A program made the translations under genes and the position numbers. Source: Beijerinckiaceae bacterium (GTDB lineage Bacteria > Pseudomonadota > Alphaproteobacteria > Rhizobiales > Beijerinckiaceae). From it: 64,000 bases of DNA. Position 1 is the first letter of the stretch; each line of letters begins with the position of its first letter. Shown in pieces: positions 52,675 to 61,072 of this stretch. The stretch is taken from NCBI GenBank assembly GCA_009773635.1, contig WSYC01000014.1, positions 62,001 through 126,000 of the forward strand, given 5' to 3'. Under the pieces are notes generated by a model. The model did no database searches and was not told where the DNA came from. It saw only the letters and a program-made list of their open reading frames with translations.

Positions 52675-53613
52675 ATGAAGAAAATCGCCATTGTCGGTTC
52701 GGGACTCATCGGCCGGGCCTGGGCCACGATCTTCGCCAGCAGTGGCTTCAAGGTCGCGCTTTATGATGTTGCGCCGGGCGCGGCGAAAGCGGCGCGGGCG
52801 CATATCGGCAAGAACCTCAAGGAACTCGCCGGCCACGGGCTGGTGAAGAACCCCAAGGCGGCGCTGGCCCGTATCCGCGTCGCGGATGATCTCGCCGATG
52901 CCCTGGGTGATGTCGCACTGGTGCAGGAGAACGGCCCCGAAACAATCACGGCCAAGATCGCGCTTTTTGCGGAGATGGACAGGCTTGCGCCGAAGAAGGC
53001 GATCCTCGCCTCCTCCACCTCCTTCATCATCGCCTCCCGGTTTTCGGAAAATCTGCCGGGGCGCGCGCGCTGCCTTGTCGCGCATCCCGTCAATCCACCG
53101 CACCTCGTGCCGATCGTCGAACTGGCCCCCGCGCCCTGGACCGATCCCAAGGTGGTGAAGCGCGCGCGGAAGATCTACGAGAAGGCCGGGCAGGTGCCGA
53201 TCCTGCTCAGGAAGGAGCTGCCCGGCTTCGTGCTCAACCGCCTGCAGGCCGTGCTGCTGGCGGAAGCCTTCCGCATCGTCGGTGCCGGCGTCGCCAGCCC
53301 GCAGGATGTCGACAAGACGATCAGGGACGGACTCGGCCTGCGCTGGAGCTTCATGGGCCCGTTCGAAACCATCGAACTCAATGCACCCGGCGGCATTCCG
53401 GATTATTGCGCGCGCTACGGGCCTTCGCTGCACGAGATGGTGCGCGAGGCCCCATCGGGCAATCCGTTCGGACCGGAAACCGTTGAGGCGGTGATGGCGG
53501 ACTGGGGCGGAGCGAAATCCGCTGAGGAGGTCGCCGCACTCTCCAACTGGCGCGATGCGCGCCTCGCCGCGCTCAAGGCGCACAAGCGCGCCGCCAAAAA
53601 GAAGCCCAGATAG
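52675..53613 (+). CDS. 3-hydroxyacyl-CoA dehydrogenase-family enzyme, carnitine 3-dehydrogenase-like
   Basis: 312 residues. NAD site GSGLIGRAWATIFASSG (residues 8-13 hold GxGxxG), then SSTSFIIASRF, catalytic-histidine segment VAHPVNPPHLVPIVELAP and GFVLNRLQAVLLAEAFRIV. The pattern fits L-carnitine dehydrogenase and L-gulonate 3-dehydrogenase/lambda-crystallin relatives, which act on free hydroxy acids. Length matches the Pseudomonas-type enzyme without a fused thioesterase. The BKACE gene next to it supports carnitine oxidation to 3-dehydrocarnitine followed by cleavage, but this is inference. Confidence 0.85.
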   Translation: MKKIAIVGSGLIGRAWATIFASSGFKVALYDVAPGAAKAARAHIGKNLKELAGHGLVKNPKAALARIRVADDLADALGDVALVQENGPETITAKIALFAEMDRLAPKKAILASSTSFIIASRFSENLPGRARCLVAHPVNPPHLVPIVELAPAPWTDPKVVKRARKIYEKAGQVPILLRKELPGFVLNRLQAVLLAEAFRIVGAGVASPQDVDKTIRDGLGLRWSFMGPFETIELNAPGGIPDYCARYGPSLHEMVREAPSGNPFGPETVEAVMADWGGAKSAEEVAALSNWRDARLAALKAHKRAAKKKPR

Positions 53614-53655
53614 GCAATAGCCGACACAAGCACACACCAGGCGAAGGATATTTTC

Positions 53656-54600
53656 ATGGCCAAGATCCCCAAAGCGAACCGCAAAGTCATCATTACCTGC
53701 GCGGTGACCGGGGCGATCCATACCCCCTCGATGTCGCCCTATTTGCCGGTGACAGCATCGGAAATCGCGGAAGCCGCCATCGGCGCGGCAGAAGCGGGTG
53801 CGGCACTGGTGCATGTCCATGCGCGCGACCCCGTGACCGGCAGGCCGGATCAATCGCCCGAAGCCTTCGAGCCCTTTCTCAAGGTCATCAAGCAGCGCTC
53901 CAACTGCGTTCTCAATATCACCACCGGCGGCGCGCCGACGATGAGCGTGGAAGAGCGCCTTGGCCCCTGCGCGTATTTCAAGCCTGAGGTTGCCTCGCTC
54001 AACATGGGCTCGATGAACTTCGGTCTCTACCCGATGCTGGCCCGCTTCAAGGACTTCCAGCACGACTGGGAACGGCCATACCTCGAAGGCTCGAAGGACC
54101 GCATCTTCAGGAACACCTTTCAGGATATCGAGAACATCCTGACGCGTTGCGCCGAGAACAACACCCGCTTCGAGATCGAGTGCTACGACATCGGCCATCT
54201 CTACACGCTCGCGCATTTCGTCGACAAAGGCCTCGTGAAGCCGCCGTTCTTCGTGCAGAGCGTGTTCGGCATTCTCGGCGGCATCGGCGGGCACCCGGAA
54301 GATGTGATCCACATGAAGCGCACCGCCGACCGATTGTTCGGTGATCATTACCAGTGGAGCGTGCTCGGTGCCGGGCGCAACCAGCTCCCCATCGCCGCGA
54401 TGGCGGTTTCGATGGGCGGCAACCTGCGCGTGGGCCTTGAGGATTCGCTCTGGATCGGCCCGGGGCAGCTCGCGAAGACCAACGCCGAGCAGGTCAAGGC
54501 GGCGCGCCAGATCATCGAAGGGTTGGGGCTTGATATCGCAACGCCTGATGATGCCCGCGAGATGCTTCAGCTCAAGGGTGCCGACAAGGTCAATTTCTGA
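53656..54600 (+). CDS. Beta-keto acid cleavage enzyme (BKACE, DUF849)
   Basis: 314 residues. TIM-barrel family marks: VIITCAVTGAIHTPSMSPYLPVT in part (ITCAVTGAIHTPSMSP), the zinc-site HVH at 53-55 (ALVHVHARDPVTGRP), NITTGGAP, IECYDIGHL, GIGGHPEDV and the ending loop VGLEDSLW. BKACE enzymes condense a beta-keto acid with acetyl-CoA to give acetoacetate and a new CoA ester. Pairing with a carnitine-dehydrogenase-like gene is a known context for dehydrocarnitine cleavage. GAAGGA precedes the ATG. Confidence 0.9.
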   Translation: MAKIPKANRKVIITCAVTGAIHTPSMSPYLPVTASEIAEAAIGAAEAGAALVHVHARDPVTGRPDQSPEAFEPFLKVIKQRSNCVLNITTGGAPTMSVEERLGPCAYFKPEVASLNMGSMNFGLYPMLARFKDFQHDWERPYLEGSKDRIFRNTFQDIENILTRCAENNTRFEIECYDIGHLYTLAHFVDKGLVKPPFFVQSVFGILGGIGGHPEDVIHMKRTADRLFGDHYQWSVLGAGRNQLPIAAMAVSMGGNLRVGLEDSLWIGPGQLAKTNAEQVKAARQIIEGLGLDIATPDDAREMLQLKGADKVNF

Positions 54601-54606
54601 GGGTGG

Positions 54607-54658
54607 TTAGAGCATTTTCAAGCGAAGTGGATACCGGTTCGCGTCAAGAAAATGCGTC
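54607..54658. repeat. REP-like palindromic element, copy C
   Basis: TTAGAGCATTTTCAAGCGAAGTGG followed by ATACCGGTTCGCGTCAAGAAAATGCGTC, here quoted in two parts of the same 52-base element. It is the reverse orientation of copies A and B. It fills the gap between the convergent BKACE and acyltransferase genes. Confidence 0.8.
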
Positions 54659-54710
54659 AAAGCAAAGAGACGGAGCGGATGAGGTCAATGCAAGTTCACA
54701 TAAGAGCGCG

Positions 54711-55931
54711 CTAGCAGTCGCTCTGCTCGCGCGGGCAGGGCACAGCGGCGCGGCCGGTCAACCGGCGCAACAGGGATATGCGCGAAAGCCGCCGCACCGC
54801 GTGCCAAACCAGCGCCGCCGGCCAGCCTTTAAGGCTGAGCGGCACAACAAGATCGACAAGCGGCGTCTCCTCGGCTCCGAAGCGTCGTTTGTATTCGTAA
54901 TTGCCCATCCCGAAATCGAAGACGCGGACACCTGCCGCCTGCGCCTCCCGGATCAGATGCTCGTTCGCGAGCAGGCCCGGAGACATCTTGCCCCACTCGC
55001 CGAACAGGTTGGCAACCCGGAGATAGACGAGTTCAGAGCCGTGCCTGACCGCGAAATTGGCGGCGACCATCAGGTTTTCCGATCGCAGTTCGGACATCAA
55101 GGTCCTGCCATTCGCGATTCCAAGCTCGACGAGCCGTCGATAGAAGGCAGCGTGAAGCGGCGCGTTGAGATGATAGTCGAGCCCCTTGTCCTTGATGCGG
55201 CCCGCCTGCAGCGCATCGAGCGTGGCGAGTGCGGCAAGCGCGGCGTCGACATCCTGGATGAGGGCGATCGAGGTCGCCGGAGCACGCGCGAAGCGCCGGC
55301 CGTTCCTTCCAAGCTTGTCCCGCATCCGGGATGAAAGCCTGTCATAGTATTCCGCCCAGCTCTCGGGAAGCGGCAGCCGCCAGCCGGACATCCGGTTCGG
55401 CTGCGTCCAGTGTTCTGCATAAAGTGGATTCACCATCCCCTGAACCAGCGGGCATAGCCGGTTGAGCCGTAACAGGTCCGCTGCGGGCAACGCGGTTCTG
55501 ATCAGCTTCAGAAGCTCATCACCGACCGGCAGCTGGCTGACCACCGCACGCCGGATGAGCGGTGCGGTGTAATCGGTGACGCCGAAATCAGGGCCTTCAA
55601 GTATGCGCAACCCGGCCTCGTGCCGCCGCACCAGCGGGAGCGCGAGCGCGATAACCCCGTTGGTCGATTCCAGCGTGACGAGAAAACACTCAACCCCGGG
55701 GCAGCCACCGAAAACATCCATCCAGGCGGAGAGCCAGTGCGGGCTCTGGAACGGCGAGGCCTCCAGCCCTTCGAGAAGCGGCAGGATCTCCTCCAGCCGT
55801 GAAAATGGCCGTGCACGCGCAGACCAGCCGTGCGTGACGGGGCAGGCATCGTCGACCCCTGTCACATCCTGCAGCGTCATGCGTGCGAACATCATCCATC
55901 CATTCCCGGGCTTTGCGCCATCAAAGCGCAT
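54711..55931 (-). CDS. BioF2/CelD-like GNAT acyltransferase
   Basis: About 406 residues from the ATG at 55931; ATGs at 55895 and 55880 are alternatives and none has a strong ribosome site. The C-terminal GNAT half is visible: RDKLGRNGRRFARAP, HAAFYRRLVELGIANGRTLMSELRSENLMVAANFAV, SPGLLANEHLIREA and FDFGMGNYEYKRRFGAEE, the hallmark of the CelD/BioF2-like (FemAB-related) family. Such proteins are common in polysaccharide clusters and are thought to acylate surface sugars or peptides. It is divergent from the copolymerase gene. Confidence 0.83.
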   Translation of the reverse strand: MRFDGAKPGNGWMMFARMTLQDVTGVDDACPVTHGWSARARPFSRLEEILPLLEGLEASPFQSPHWLSAWMDVFGGCPGVECFLVTLESTNGVIALALPLVRRHEAGLRILEGPDFGVTDYTAPLIRRAVVSQLPVGDELLKLIRTALPAADLLRLNRLCPLVQGMVNPLYAEHWTQPNRMSGWRLPLPESWAEYYDRLSSRMRDKLGRNGRRFARAPATSIALIQDVDAALAALATLDALQAGRIKDKGLDYHLNAPLHAAFYRRLVELGIANGRTLMSELRSENLMVAANFAVRHGSELVYLRVANLFGEWGKMSPGLLANEHLIREAQAAGVRVFDFGMGNYEYKRRFGAEETPLVDLVVPLSLKGWPAALVWHAVRRLSRISLLRRLTGRAAVPCPREQSDC

Positions 55932-56106
55932 GGACTTTTCAATTTTCCGCAAACGGACCCCGGAATAGGCCAACTGGCTCGCGGTATGGTGAACGCTTCG
56001 TAAAGAATCATCTGCCAGATTGGGCCACGGGTTGCCGCGAGTGTGCGGCAGTTCATCCTTCGCATTCGGTGCGCGAAGGGCAGAAGGCGTGGAAAGCAAG
56101 GGACTT

Positions 56107-58269
56107 ATGCTCCGAAAACAGGCTCCTTCCGCAAAGCTCAAGCAGCTGTCGCGGCCTGTTCCGGCTGGCGCATCCGCGCCGGTCAGGGCGTCTGCGCGCG
56201 CTGATTCGAGCGATAGCCACTGGTCCGCCCCTGCCCGCATGCCTCTCGATACCGGTGATATGCCGGTAGGCATCGGCGAATTTGCCGAGATCCTGCGCCG
56301 GCGCTGGAAAATCATTGTCGCCACAACCGCGCTGGTGACGACGCTGGGCGTTGCCTATGCCCTGATCGCCAAACCGCTCTACACCGCCTCGACCTCGATT
56401 TTCGTCGACCCGCGCAATCGCGCGAGCTTCCAGATCGAGGGTACCGGTACCGGCGCGGGCTATGACCCCAACCTCGTCGACAGCCAGAGCATCCTGATCG
56501 AATCCGTCCCCGTGCTCAAACGCGTCATCGAAGCCGAGAAGCTGCTCGACGATGCCGAATTCACCCGCGGCCCCGGCGATGCCGCCAGCAACGTGCTCGC
56601 GAACCTCAAGGAAGCGATCAAGGTCAAGCGGCCGGAGCGGACCTATGTCGTCGAGATCCAGGTCCGCACGCAGGATGGCGCGAAATCAGCCCGCATCGCC
56701 AATGCAATCGCACGGGCCTATGTCACCGACGGGCGCGATTCAAAATCCGAAACCGCGCAACGCGAGGCAAGCTGGCTCGAAACCCACCTCCAGAACCTGC
56801 AAGGCCGCCTGAAGGAGGCCGAATCCCGCGTGGAAGCCTACAAGGTGGAGAACCGGATTCTCGGCGTTGAAGGCAAGCTCGTCGGCGAGCAGCAGCTCAG
56901 CGAGCTGAACCGCGGCATCATCGAGGCCCAACGCCGTGCGGCGGAAGCGAAAGCAGCGCTCGATCAGGTCGAGACACTCAGGAAAAGCGGTCGCCTGCCG
57001 GATTCAACGGGCGAGGCCCTGCGCTCGCCTTCGATCGACCGGCTGCGTGGCCAGCTCACCGAAATCGCCCGCCTTGAAGCCAATTCGCGCTCGACGCTCG
57101 GACCGCGCCACCCGGCTGCGATCGAGATTCGTGAACAGCTTGTCGAGGTCAAGCGCCTGCTCAACGAGGAGCTGACCCGCGTCGGCGAAGGCGCGAAATC
57201 CGCCTATGCCGTGGCGCAAGGTAATGTCGCGCAGCTCGAACGCCAGCTGGACGGGCTCAAGCGCGAGAAATTCCTGCGCGACAAGGAGCAGATCGCCCGC
57301 CTGAACGTCGATACCCCCGCCGGCCGCGTGATCACCCCGGCGACTGCGCCGCAATACAAGAGTTTCCCGAACCGCCCGCTGATCGCGGCGCTGGCCTTCG
57401 CCGGTGGCCTGTTCGCCGGGGTCGGGCTGGCGCTGGCGCTCGAAACGCTGGGTCGGGCGCGAGCGCCGAGCCATGGACCAGCAAGAGCCCCCGCTCCGGT
57501 TCCGCAGCGCGGCACCTCGAACCTGTTCGCGCGCTGGCGTGGCAGCGAACAGAAGCCGGCTCCGGAAGCGCCACCGTCCACCTTCGCGCCCGAGCCACTC
57601 GCGATCCTGCCCGCACCGACTGCGGGAGCAGGTCTACGCTGGCTCAAGGCCGCGAACCGACCGGGCGGCAGAGCCGAGGCGGCGCTCGACGCCGTGAGCC
57701 GGATGCCGAATTCCGCCTATTCGCACGCGATCCGGCAGTTGGCAGGTCGCATCGACGCCATGGTCGATGACACCGCCTCGACGACGCTGATGGTCTCCGG
57801 TTCGCACGCAGAGACAGGCAGTCCGGCTTTGGCCTCCAACCTCGCGCTGGCACTGGCTACCGGGGGGCGCAGCGTTCTTCTCGTTGACGGCACAACCGGT
57901 CGCGGCGGTCTGACTGCGGCCTTCGGCGCGCAAGGTCCCCTCGTCGAGATCGACATGGCGGGCCAGCGGCTTCTCGCCCGCTGTCTCACGCACTCTCGCG
58001 CGGGCACGGTGTATTTTCTGCCCGCAGGCGGCCTCCGGCCCGCGCGCGGCGAACGGATGAAACGCATCGAAGAGCCCTGCTCGCTGGTGCTGATCGACGG
58101 CCCGCCCCTCGATTCAGCGGAACTCGGCCGCATCGACATCGAACGCCGTATCGATGGTGTGATCGCGATGCTGCCTGCCGGCGCGGACCCTGCCAACCCC
58201 ATGACCACCGCGGCCTTCGACCGCCGCTTCGGATCGGCGCTGATGGGTGTCGTCGGGCAGGCCGCATGA
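56107..58269 (+). CDS. Exopolysaccharide copolymerase (Wzc/GumC-like) with degenerate kinase domain
   Basis: 720 residues from the ATG at 56107 (AAGGGAC). First membrane helix at about 67-87 (WKIIVATTALVTTLGVAYAL), then a Wzz domain (LYTASTSIFVDPRNR), long coiled-coil with a GNVR-like region, and a second helix at about 422-443. The cytoplasmic C-terminus has the BY-kinase fold (ANLALALATGGRSVLLVDG; LVLIDGPPL), but where the Walker A lysine-serine should be it reads SGSHAETGSPA (about 564-574). There is no tyrosine-rich tail. So it probably controls chain length and export without kinase activity. Confidence 0.87.
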   Translation: MLRKQAPSAKLKQLSRPVPAGASAPVRASARADSSDSHWSAPARMPLDTGDMPVGIGEFAEILRRRWKIIVATTALVTTLGVAYALIAKPLYTASTSIFVDPRNRASFQIEGTGTGAGYDPNLVDSQSILIESVPVLKRVIEAEKLLDDAEFTRGPGDAASNVLANLKEAIKVKRPERTYVVEIQVRTQDGAKSARIANAIARAYVTDGRDSKSETAQREASWLETHLQNLQGRLKEAESRVEAYKVENRILGVEGKLVGEQQLSELNRGIIEAQRRAAEAKAALDQVETLRKSGRLPDSTGEALRSPSIDRLRGQLTEIARLEANSRSTLGPRHPAAIEIREQLVEVKRLLNEELTRVGEGAKSAYAVAQGNVAQLERQLDGLKREKFLRDKEQIARLNVDTPAGRVITPATAPQYKSFPNRPLIAALAFAGGLFAGVGLALALETLGRARAPSHGPARAPAPVPQRGTSNLFARWRGSEQKPAPEAPPSTFAPEPLAILPAPTAGAGLRWLKAANRPGGRAEAALDAVSRMPNSAYSHAIRQLAGRIDAMVDDTASTTLMVSGSHAETGSPALASNLALALATGGRSVLLVDGTTGRGGLTAAFGAQGPLVEIDMAGQRLLARCLTHSRAGTVYFLPAGGLRPARGERMKRIEEPCSLVLIDGPPLDSAELGRIDIERRIDGVIAMLPAGADPANPMTTAAFDRRFGSALMGVVGQAA

Positions 58270-59618
58270 CGCCCCCCTCCGGCCCTCAGATTGCCGTGTC
58301 GGCGGTGGAAACACCGGCATCCCGCACCTCCGGCCTCGACCGCCTGATCCATCGCCTGGCGTTGCTGATCACCGTTGTGATGCTCATGATCTCGCCGATG
58401 GCCCTCAACGCGATCGGCTGGAACTATGACGGCACCGGCGGCTCCGGCCCGACGCGCTTTCATCCGGCGACCTACCTGACGGTGCTGCTGTTCCTGGTGA
58501 TGCTGCTGCGCGACGGCAACCCGCTTGCCAGCCTGATCGGGGCATTCGGGCATGATCTCAGGATCACGCTGTTCCTCGTCATCTGGCTGATCGTCTTCGT
58601 ACACGGCACGACGAACCAGCAACTGCCGGCGGCAAGCCTCATCGACACCTTCCTGCTGCCGATGCTGCTGCTGATCATGTTTGCGCGCCTCGAGCCCGCT
58701 ACAAAGAACACAATGGCGCGGCTGATCCACTTCGCCTTCACGGTGAACGCCCTGCTCGGCCTCGGCGAGTTTCTCACCGGGCTGCGCCTCACGCCTTACG
58801 TCGCCGGCGGCGTTGCGATCACCGATGACTGGCGCTCGACCGCGCTGCTCGGCCACCCGCTCGGCAACGCCCTGCTGACCGGGTGCTACGCGACGATCCT
58901 GCTGCTCGGCGGTGGACAGCACCTCAAGGGCTGGGTCCGTCTGGCGATGATCGGCCTGCAGTTCGCGGCGATGGTGGCCTTCGGCGGCCGGGCATCGCTG
59001 GTGCTCCTGGTGCTGTTCGGTGCCATTGCGCTGGCGCGGGCGGGCTTTCTCTTCGTTGCCGGCAAGCGCCTCCTCCTCCGGCAGTTCATGCTGCTGGCGA
59101 TCACGGTCCCGCTCCTGCTCGGTGCGATCGGTGGCCTCTACGAGTTCGGCTTTTTCGACAAGTTCATCCTGCGCTTTATCGAGGACAAGGGCAGCGCGGA
59201 AGCCCGCATCGTGATGTTCGAACTGTTCCGCGGCTTCACGCTGCCGGAACTGCTTTTCGGCCCGCCACAGGCGCAACTCGGTTATTTCGTGCAGGTCTAC
59301 CGCCTTGAATTCGGCATCGAGAGCCTCTGGATCGCGTTCAGCCTCTATTACGGCATCCTGCCGGCGATCCTGTTCTTTACCGGGCTGTTGTTCTTCATTC
59401 TGGCACTGATGGACCGTTGCCTCGCGCGTGGCTGGGTGATCATCGCCTATTTCTTTGTCGTCAATTCCACGTTTCTGGGTATTGCCGGCAAAACGATCAG
59501 TTTCGCCAATCTTTGCCTTGTTCTCCTGTTGTTGCTGCCGAAGCGTGCGCCACGGCTTGCCGCTGCGTCCTCCGGGGCTTATCAGGCAGCGCTTCCGAAA
59601 GGCCAGGTTCCGTGCTGA
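58266..59618 (+). CDS. Polysaccharide polymerase-like membrane protein (VpsF/Wzy type)
   Basis: 450 residues, many hydrophobic helices, and overlap of 4 bases with the copolymerase. O-antigen-ligase/polymerase-like features: the periplasmic-loop region LLGHPLGNALLTGCYATILLL with H-P-L-x-N, and FGGRASLVLLVLFGAIAL with the conserved G-G-R-A-S. This pattern matches VpsF-type proteins. It probably joins repeat units in the periplasm. The end overlaps the flippase start. Confidence 0.78.
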   Translation: MTPPSGPQIAVSAVETPASRTSGLDRLIHRLALLITVVMLMISPMALNAIGWNYDGTGGSGPTRFHPATYLTVLLFLVMLLRDGNPLASLIGAFGHDLRITLFLVIWLIVFVHGTTNQQLPAASLIDTFLLPMLLLIMFARLEPATKNTMARLIHFAFTVNALLGLGEFLTGLRLTPYVAGGVAITDDWRSTALLGHPLGNALLTGCYATILLLGGGQHLKGWVRLAMIGLQFAAMVAFGGRASLVLLVLFGAIALARAGFLFVAGKRLLLRQFMLLAITVPLLLGAIGGLYEFGFFDKFILRFIEDKGSAEARIVMFELFRGFTLPELLFGPPQAQLGYFVQVYRLEFGIESLWIAFSLYYGILPAILFFTGLLFFILALMDRCLARGWVIIAYFFVVNSTFLGIAGKTISFANLCLVLLLLLPKRAPRLAAASSGAYQAALPKGQVPC

Positions 59619-61057
59619 TCCGACAGACCCTCGCCTATCTTCCTGCCCAGCTGCTCGGGCCGCTGATCCAGTTCGCCACCGCGATCGTGCTCACGCATTA
59701 TCTCGGCGCGGCGGACTATGGCCTCACCATGCTGATTTTCGCGAGCCAGGAGCTGGTGTTCCTCGTCTGCGTTTCCTGGTGGACGATCTACATGATGCGC
59801 TACGCCGGCACGATCACCGACGAGGCCCGTTCGGCACGTTATGCCGCAACCGAATCCAGCGTCATGGTCGGGACGGCAGGCCTGCAGGTTCTGGCGACGA
59901 TCGGCGTCATCCTTGCAACCGAACCGGGGGTGTCCTCCGCCTTCTATTTCGGGGCCTGCGTTTTCACGCTCACGCGCAGCTACCTCAATTTCCTCGCCGA
60001 ACGCGCCCGCAACCGCGCCGCCATTCTTGATTATTCGCTGTTGCAGATCGTGGCCCCGCTTGGCGGCCTCGTGCTGACGCTGCTCGTCCTTTCCATTCTC
60101 GGCGCGCGGCCCGGCTGGGTTCTGCTGATGTTCGCGATCATGCAGGCGATCGTCGGCATCGCGGTCGCCTGGCGGCTCGGCCTCATCACCCGCCCCGGCG
60201 CAATCGATCGCGAGATCATCGCGGCGGCGCTCAGGTTCGGCATTCCCGTCGTGCTCTCCGGCGCGTTCGGCTGGCTGGCGAGCAACGGCATCCGCTTCGT
60301 GGTGCAGGGCATGCTGGGCTCGGTCGCCCTCGGGCTCGTCTCGGTGGGCTGGGGGATGGCGACGCGGCTTTCCGTCGTCGCAGCCATGGTGGTGACGGCG
60401 GCAGCCTATCCGCTCGCCGTGCGGGCGATGGCCGCCGGCGACAGAGAGGGCGCGCGCCGGCAGCTTTCCGACAATTCAGCGCTGCTGCTGGCGATCATCG
60501 CGCCAGCAACCTTCGGAGTCATCGCGATCAACGAGCCGTTGACGCAGCTTCTGATTGCGCCGGAATTTCAGGCAACGACCATCGCCATCCTGCCCTGGGC
60601 GCTGGTAGGCGCGGCGATCCGCAATCTGCGCATGCATGGCTGGGACCAGATGTATCTCCTGTTCGAGGCCCCGCGCCCGATGCTCGTGCTCGAGATCACC
60701 GAGGCGGCGATCACGATCGCCGGGGCTTTCATCGGCATTATGATCAACGGCGTTGTCGGCGCAGTCATCGGCACCACACTGGCGGCTGCACTGGTCGCGA
60801 TCTGCGATTTCCTGTTCCTGAAAGCGCGGTTCGGGCTCAACGCCCCGCTCTGGCAGTTCCTGCGTATCCTGCTGGCCTCGGCCATCATGTATGGCGCGCT
60901 CGCCGCACTGCCGCATTTCGGTGCTCATATCCGCCCGCTCTGGTCGAGCGTCGCGGTCGCCATTGTATTCGGCGCGCTGGTCTATGTGCTGGCGGCGATG
61001 ATCCTGTTCCCGGAATACATCCGCAAGGCGCTCGCCGTCATCCGCAAGCGCGCCTGA
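59612..61057 (+). CDS. Polysaccharide repeat-unit flippase (MOP/Wzx superfamily)
   Basis: 481 residues from a GTG at 59612 (GAAAGG upstream), overlapping the polymerase stop. Typical start: LIRQTLAYLPAQLLGPLIQFATAIVLTHYLGAADYG. Around 12-14 hydrophobic segments; the mid-protein IRFVVQGMLGSVALGLVSVGWGMATRL resembles the family's seventh-helix region. It flips lipid-linked repeat units to the periplasmic face. Together with polymerase and copolymerase it makes a Wzx/Wzy-type export pathway. Confidence 0.87.
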   Translation: MLIRQTLAYLPAQLLGPLIQFATAIVLTHYLGAADYGLTMLIFASQELVFLVCVSWWTIYMMRYAGTITDEARSARYAATESSVMVGTAGLQVLATIGVILATEPGVSSAFYFGACVFTLTRSYLNFLAERARNRAAILDYSLLQIVAPLGGLVLTLLVLSILGARPGWVLLMFAIMQAIVGIAVAWRLGLITRPGAIDREIIAAALRFGIPVVLSGAFGWLASNGIRFVVQGMLGSVALGLVSVGWGMATRLSVVAAMVVTAAAYPLAVRAMAAGDREGARRQLSDNSALLLAIIAPATFGVIAINEPLTQLLIAPEFQATTIAILPWALVGAAIRNLRMHGWDQMYLLFEAPRPMLVLEITEAAITIAGAFIGIMINGVVGAVIGTTLAAALVAICDFLFLKARFGLNAPLWQFLRILLASAIMYGALAALPHFGAHIRPLWSSVAVAIVFGALVYVLAAMILFPEYIRKALAVIRKRA

Positions 61058-61059
61058 CA

Positions 61060-61072
61060 GAAAATGCTCTAA
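61060..61072. repeat. Remnant REP half-site
   Basis: GAAAATGCTCTAA is the exact reverse complement of the first 13 bases of copy C. It occupies the 11-base gap between convergent flippase and glycanase genes and overlaps the glycanase stop codon. Confidence 0.55.
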
